Shown here: positions 63,784 to 64,000 of the stretch, piece by piece
Numbering within the stretch: the first letter of the stretch is position 1
How the letters are laid out: every line of letters starts with the position of its first letter
Origin: Pseudomonadota bacterium
GTDB lineage: Bacteria; Pseudomonadota; Gammaproteobacteria; Steroidobacterales; Steroidobacteraceae
Length of the DNA: 64,000 nt
Reading direction: 5' to 3'
Assembly (NCBI GenBank): GCA_021777555.1
Contig: JAJYDK010000009.1
Location: 46,352 to 110,351 of the forward strand
Notes under the pieces: model-generated
What the model saw: the letters and a program-made list of their open reading frames with translations, nothing else
The model's database searches: none
Told to the model about the DNA's origin: nothing
Position numbers and translations under genes: made by a program

Positions 63784-64000
63784 TCATCGCATGACTTCCG
63801 CCGGCAGATGCGCGCGCACCGCCTCCTCGGTCTGATGCACCAGGTCCTTCCGGACTTCCGCCGCGACGCTCGAAGCGAGGCCGGACGGCAACTCCTTGCG
63901 GAGCATGCCGAGGAAGCCCGGCTCGGCCATGAGCACGATCCGATCGAACTTCCCCTCGCGCTGTGCGAGCGCCAATGCCTCGCCAATGCGGCGCGCGAAC
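63784..64000 (-). CDS. Host attachment family protein, 5' end outside the window
   Basis: The last 71 residues are visible. FARRIGEALALAQREGKFDR followed by IVLMAEPGFLGMLRKELP and the ending VRKDLVHQTEEAVRAHLP are characteristic of the host-attachment (Rhizobium AtsE-like) / archaeal RF1-like family C-terminus. In many proteobacteria these proteins sit among stress genes; the biochemical role is not established. The start lies beyond position 64000. Confidence 0.78.
   Translation of the reverse strand, partial: FARRIGEALALAQREGKFDRIVLMAEPGFLGMLRKELPSGLASSVAAEVRKDLVHQTEEAVRAHLPAEVMR

Overview
The window is 64 kb of GC-rich, densely packed bacterial chromosome. The housekeeping content and gene order point to a gammaproteobacterium, probably near the Xanthomonadales/Nevskiales/Steroidobacter side of the class: pssA and proS divergent, purM-purN-DUF3108, DUF2066 with a CDP-alcohol transferase and hda, metG-rnfB-like-nth-DUF1841, aceE-aceF-lpdA with a lipoyl-bearing E3, and pepA-like-pyrC-rnt beside grxD and DUF1289. 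This placement is inferred from gene content only. There is no rRNA, CRISPR array, insertion sequence or prophage that I can support; one tRNA gene (Thr, CGT) is present.

Layout. 1-9.7 kb: core metabolism and translation (family-4 uracil-DNA glycosylase, phosphatidylserine synthase, ProRS, lytic transglycosylase, acylphosphatase, WrbA, Hda, purine genes). 9.7-12.7 kb: dCTP deaminase interrupted by a 376-residue intein with an HNH endonuclease, then the Fe-S carrier ATPase ApbC. 12.9-17.6 kb: a HEAT-repeat/Ser-Thr kinase fusion followed by two PilT-type ATPases without other pilus genes. 17.7-21.6 kb: metG, a soluble RnfB-like ferredoxin, nth and DUF1841. 21.6-30 kb: accessory stretch with a TraT-like lipoprotein, AqpZ, an orphan PaaK-type ligase, an ArsR regulator divergent from a flavin reductase-like protein, a large secreted protein of unknown function, and about 1.1 kb with little recognisable coding. 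30-35.8 kb: pyruvate dehydrogenase operon. 36-41 kb: peptidase, pyrimidine, RNase T, glutaredoxin and NAD genes. 40.9-44.9 kb: an acyl-adenylate ligase with its own carrier domain, overlapping a cytochrome P450, divergent from a DUF374 acyltransferase. 45-48.7 kb: a GAF-PAS-PAS-GGDEF-EAL protein, an Irr-like Fur-family regulator and a small membrane protein. 48.9-50.5 kb: tRNA-Thr followed by broken genes, including an apparent deletion that removed the 5' ends of two divergent genes (NmrA-like and TetR). 50.5-64 kb: a stress/energy-conservation cluster (two tandem-Usp proteins, proton-type P-ATPase, Hsp20, RhlE, Uup, a GAF protein behind a sigma-54 type promoter, a hybrid histidine kinase, an alpha-glucan phosphorylase, and a host-attachment family protein running off the window).

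The strongest unusual element is the intein inside the active-site motif of Dcd. The HEAT-kinase/PilT-pair locus, the ligase-carrier/P450 operon and the deletion scar beside the tRNA come next. Start codons were moved from the longest frame wherever homology, a Shine-Dalgarno sequence or an overlap with the preceding stop gave a better choice; such cases are stated per gene. All family assignments are from reading the translations and from memory of the families; no search was run.
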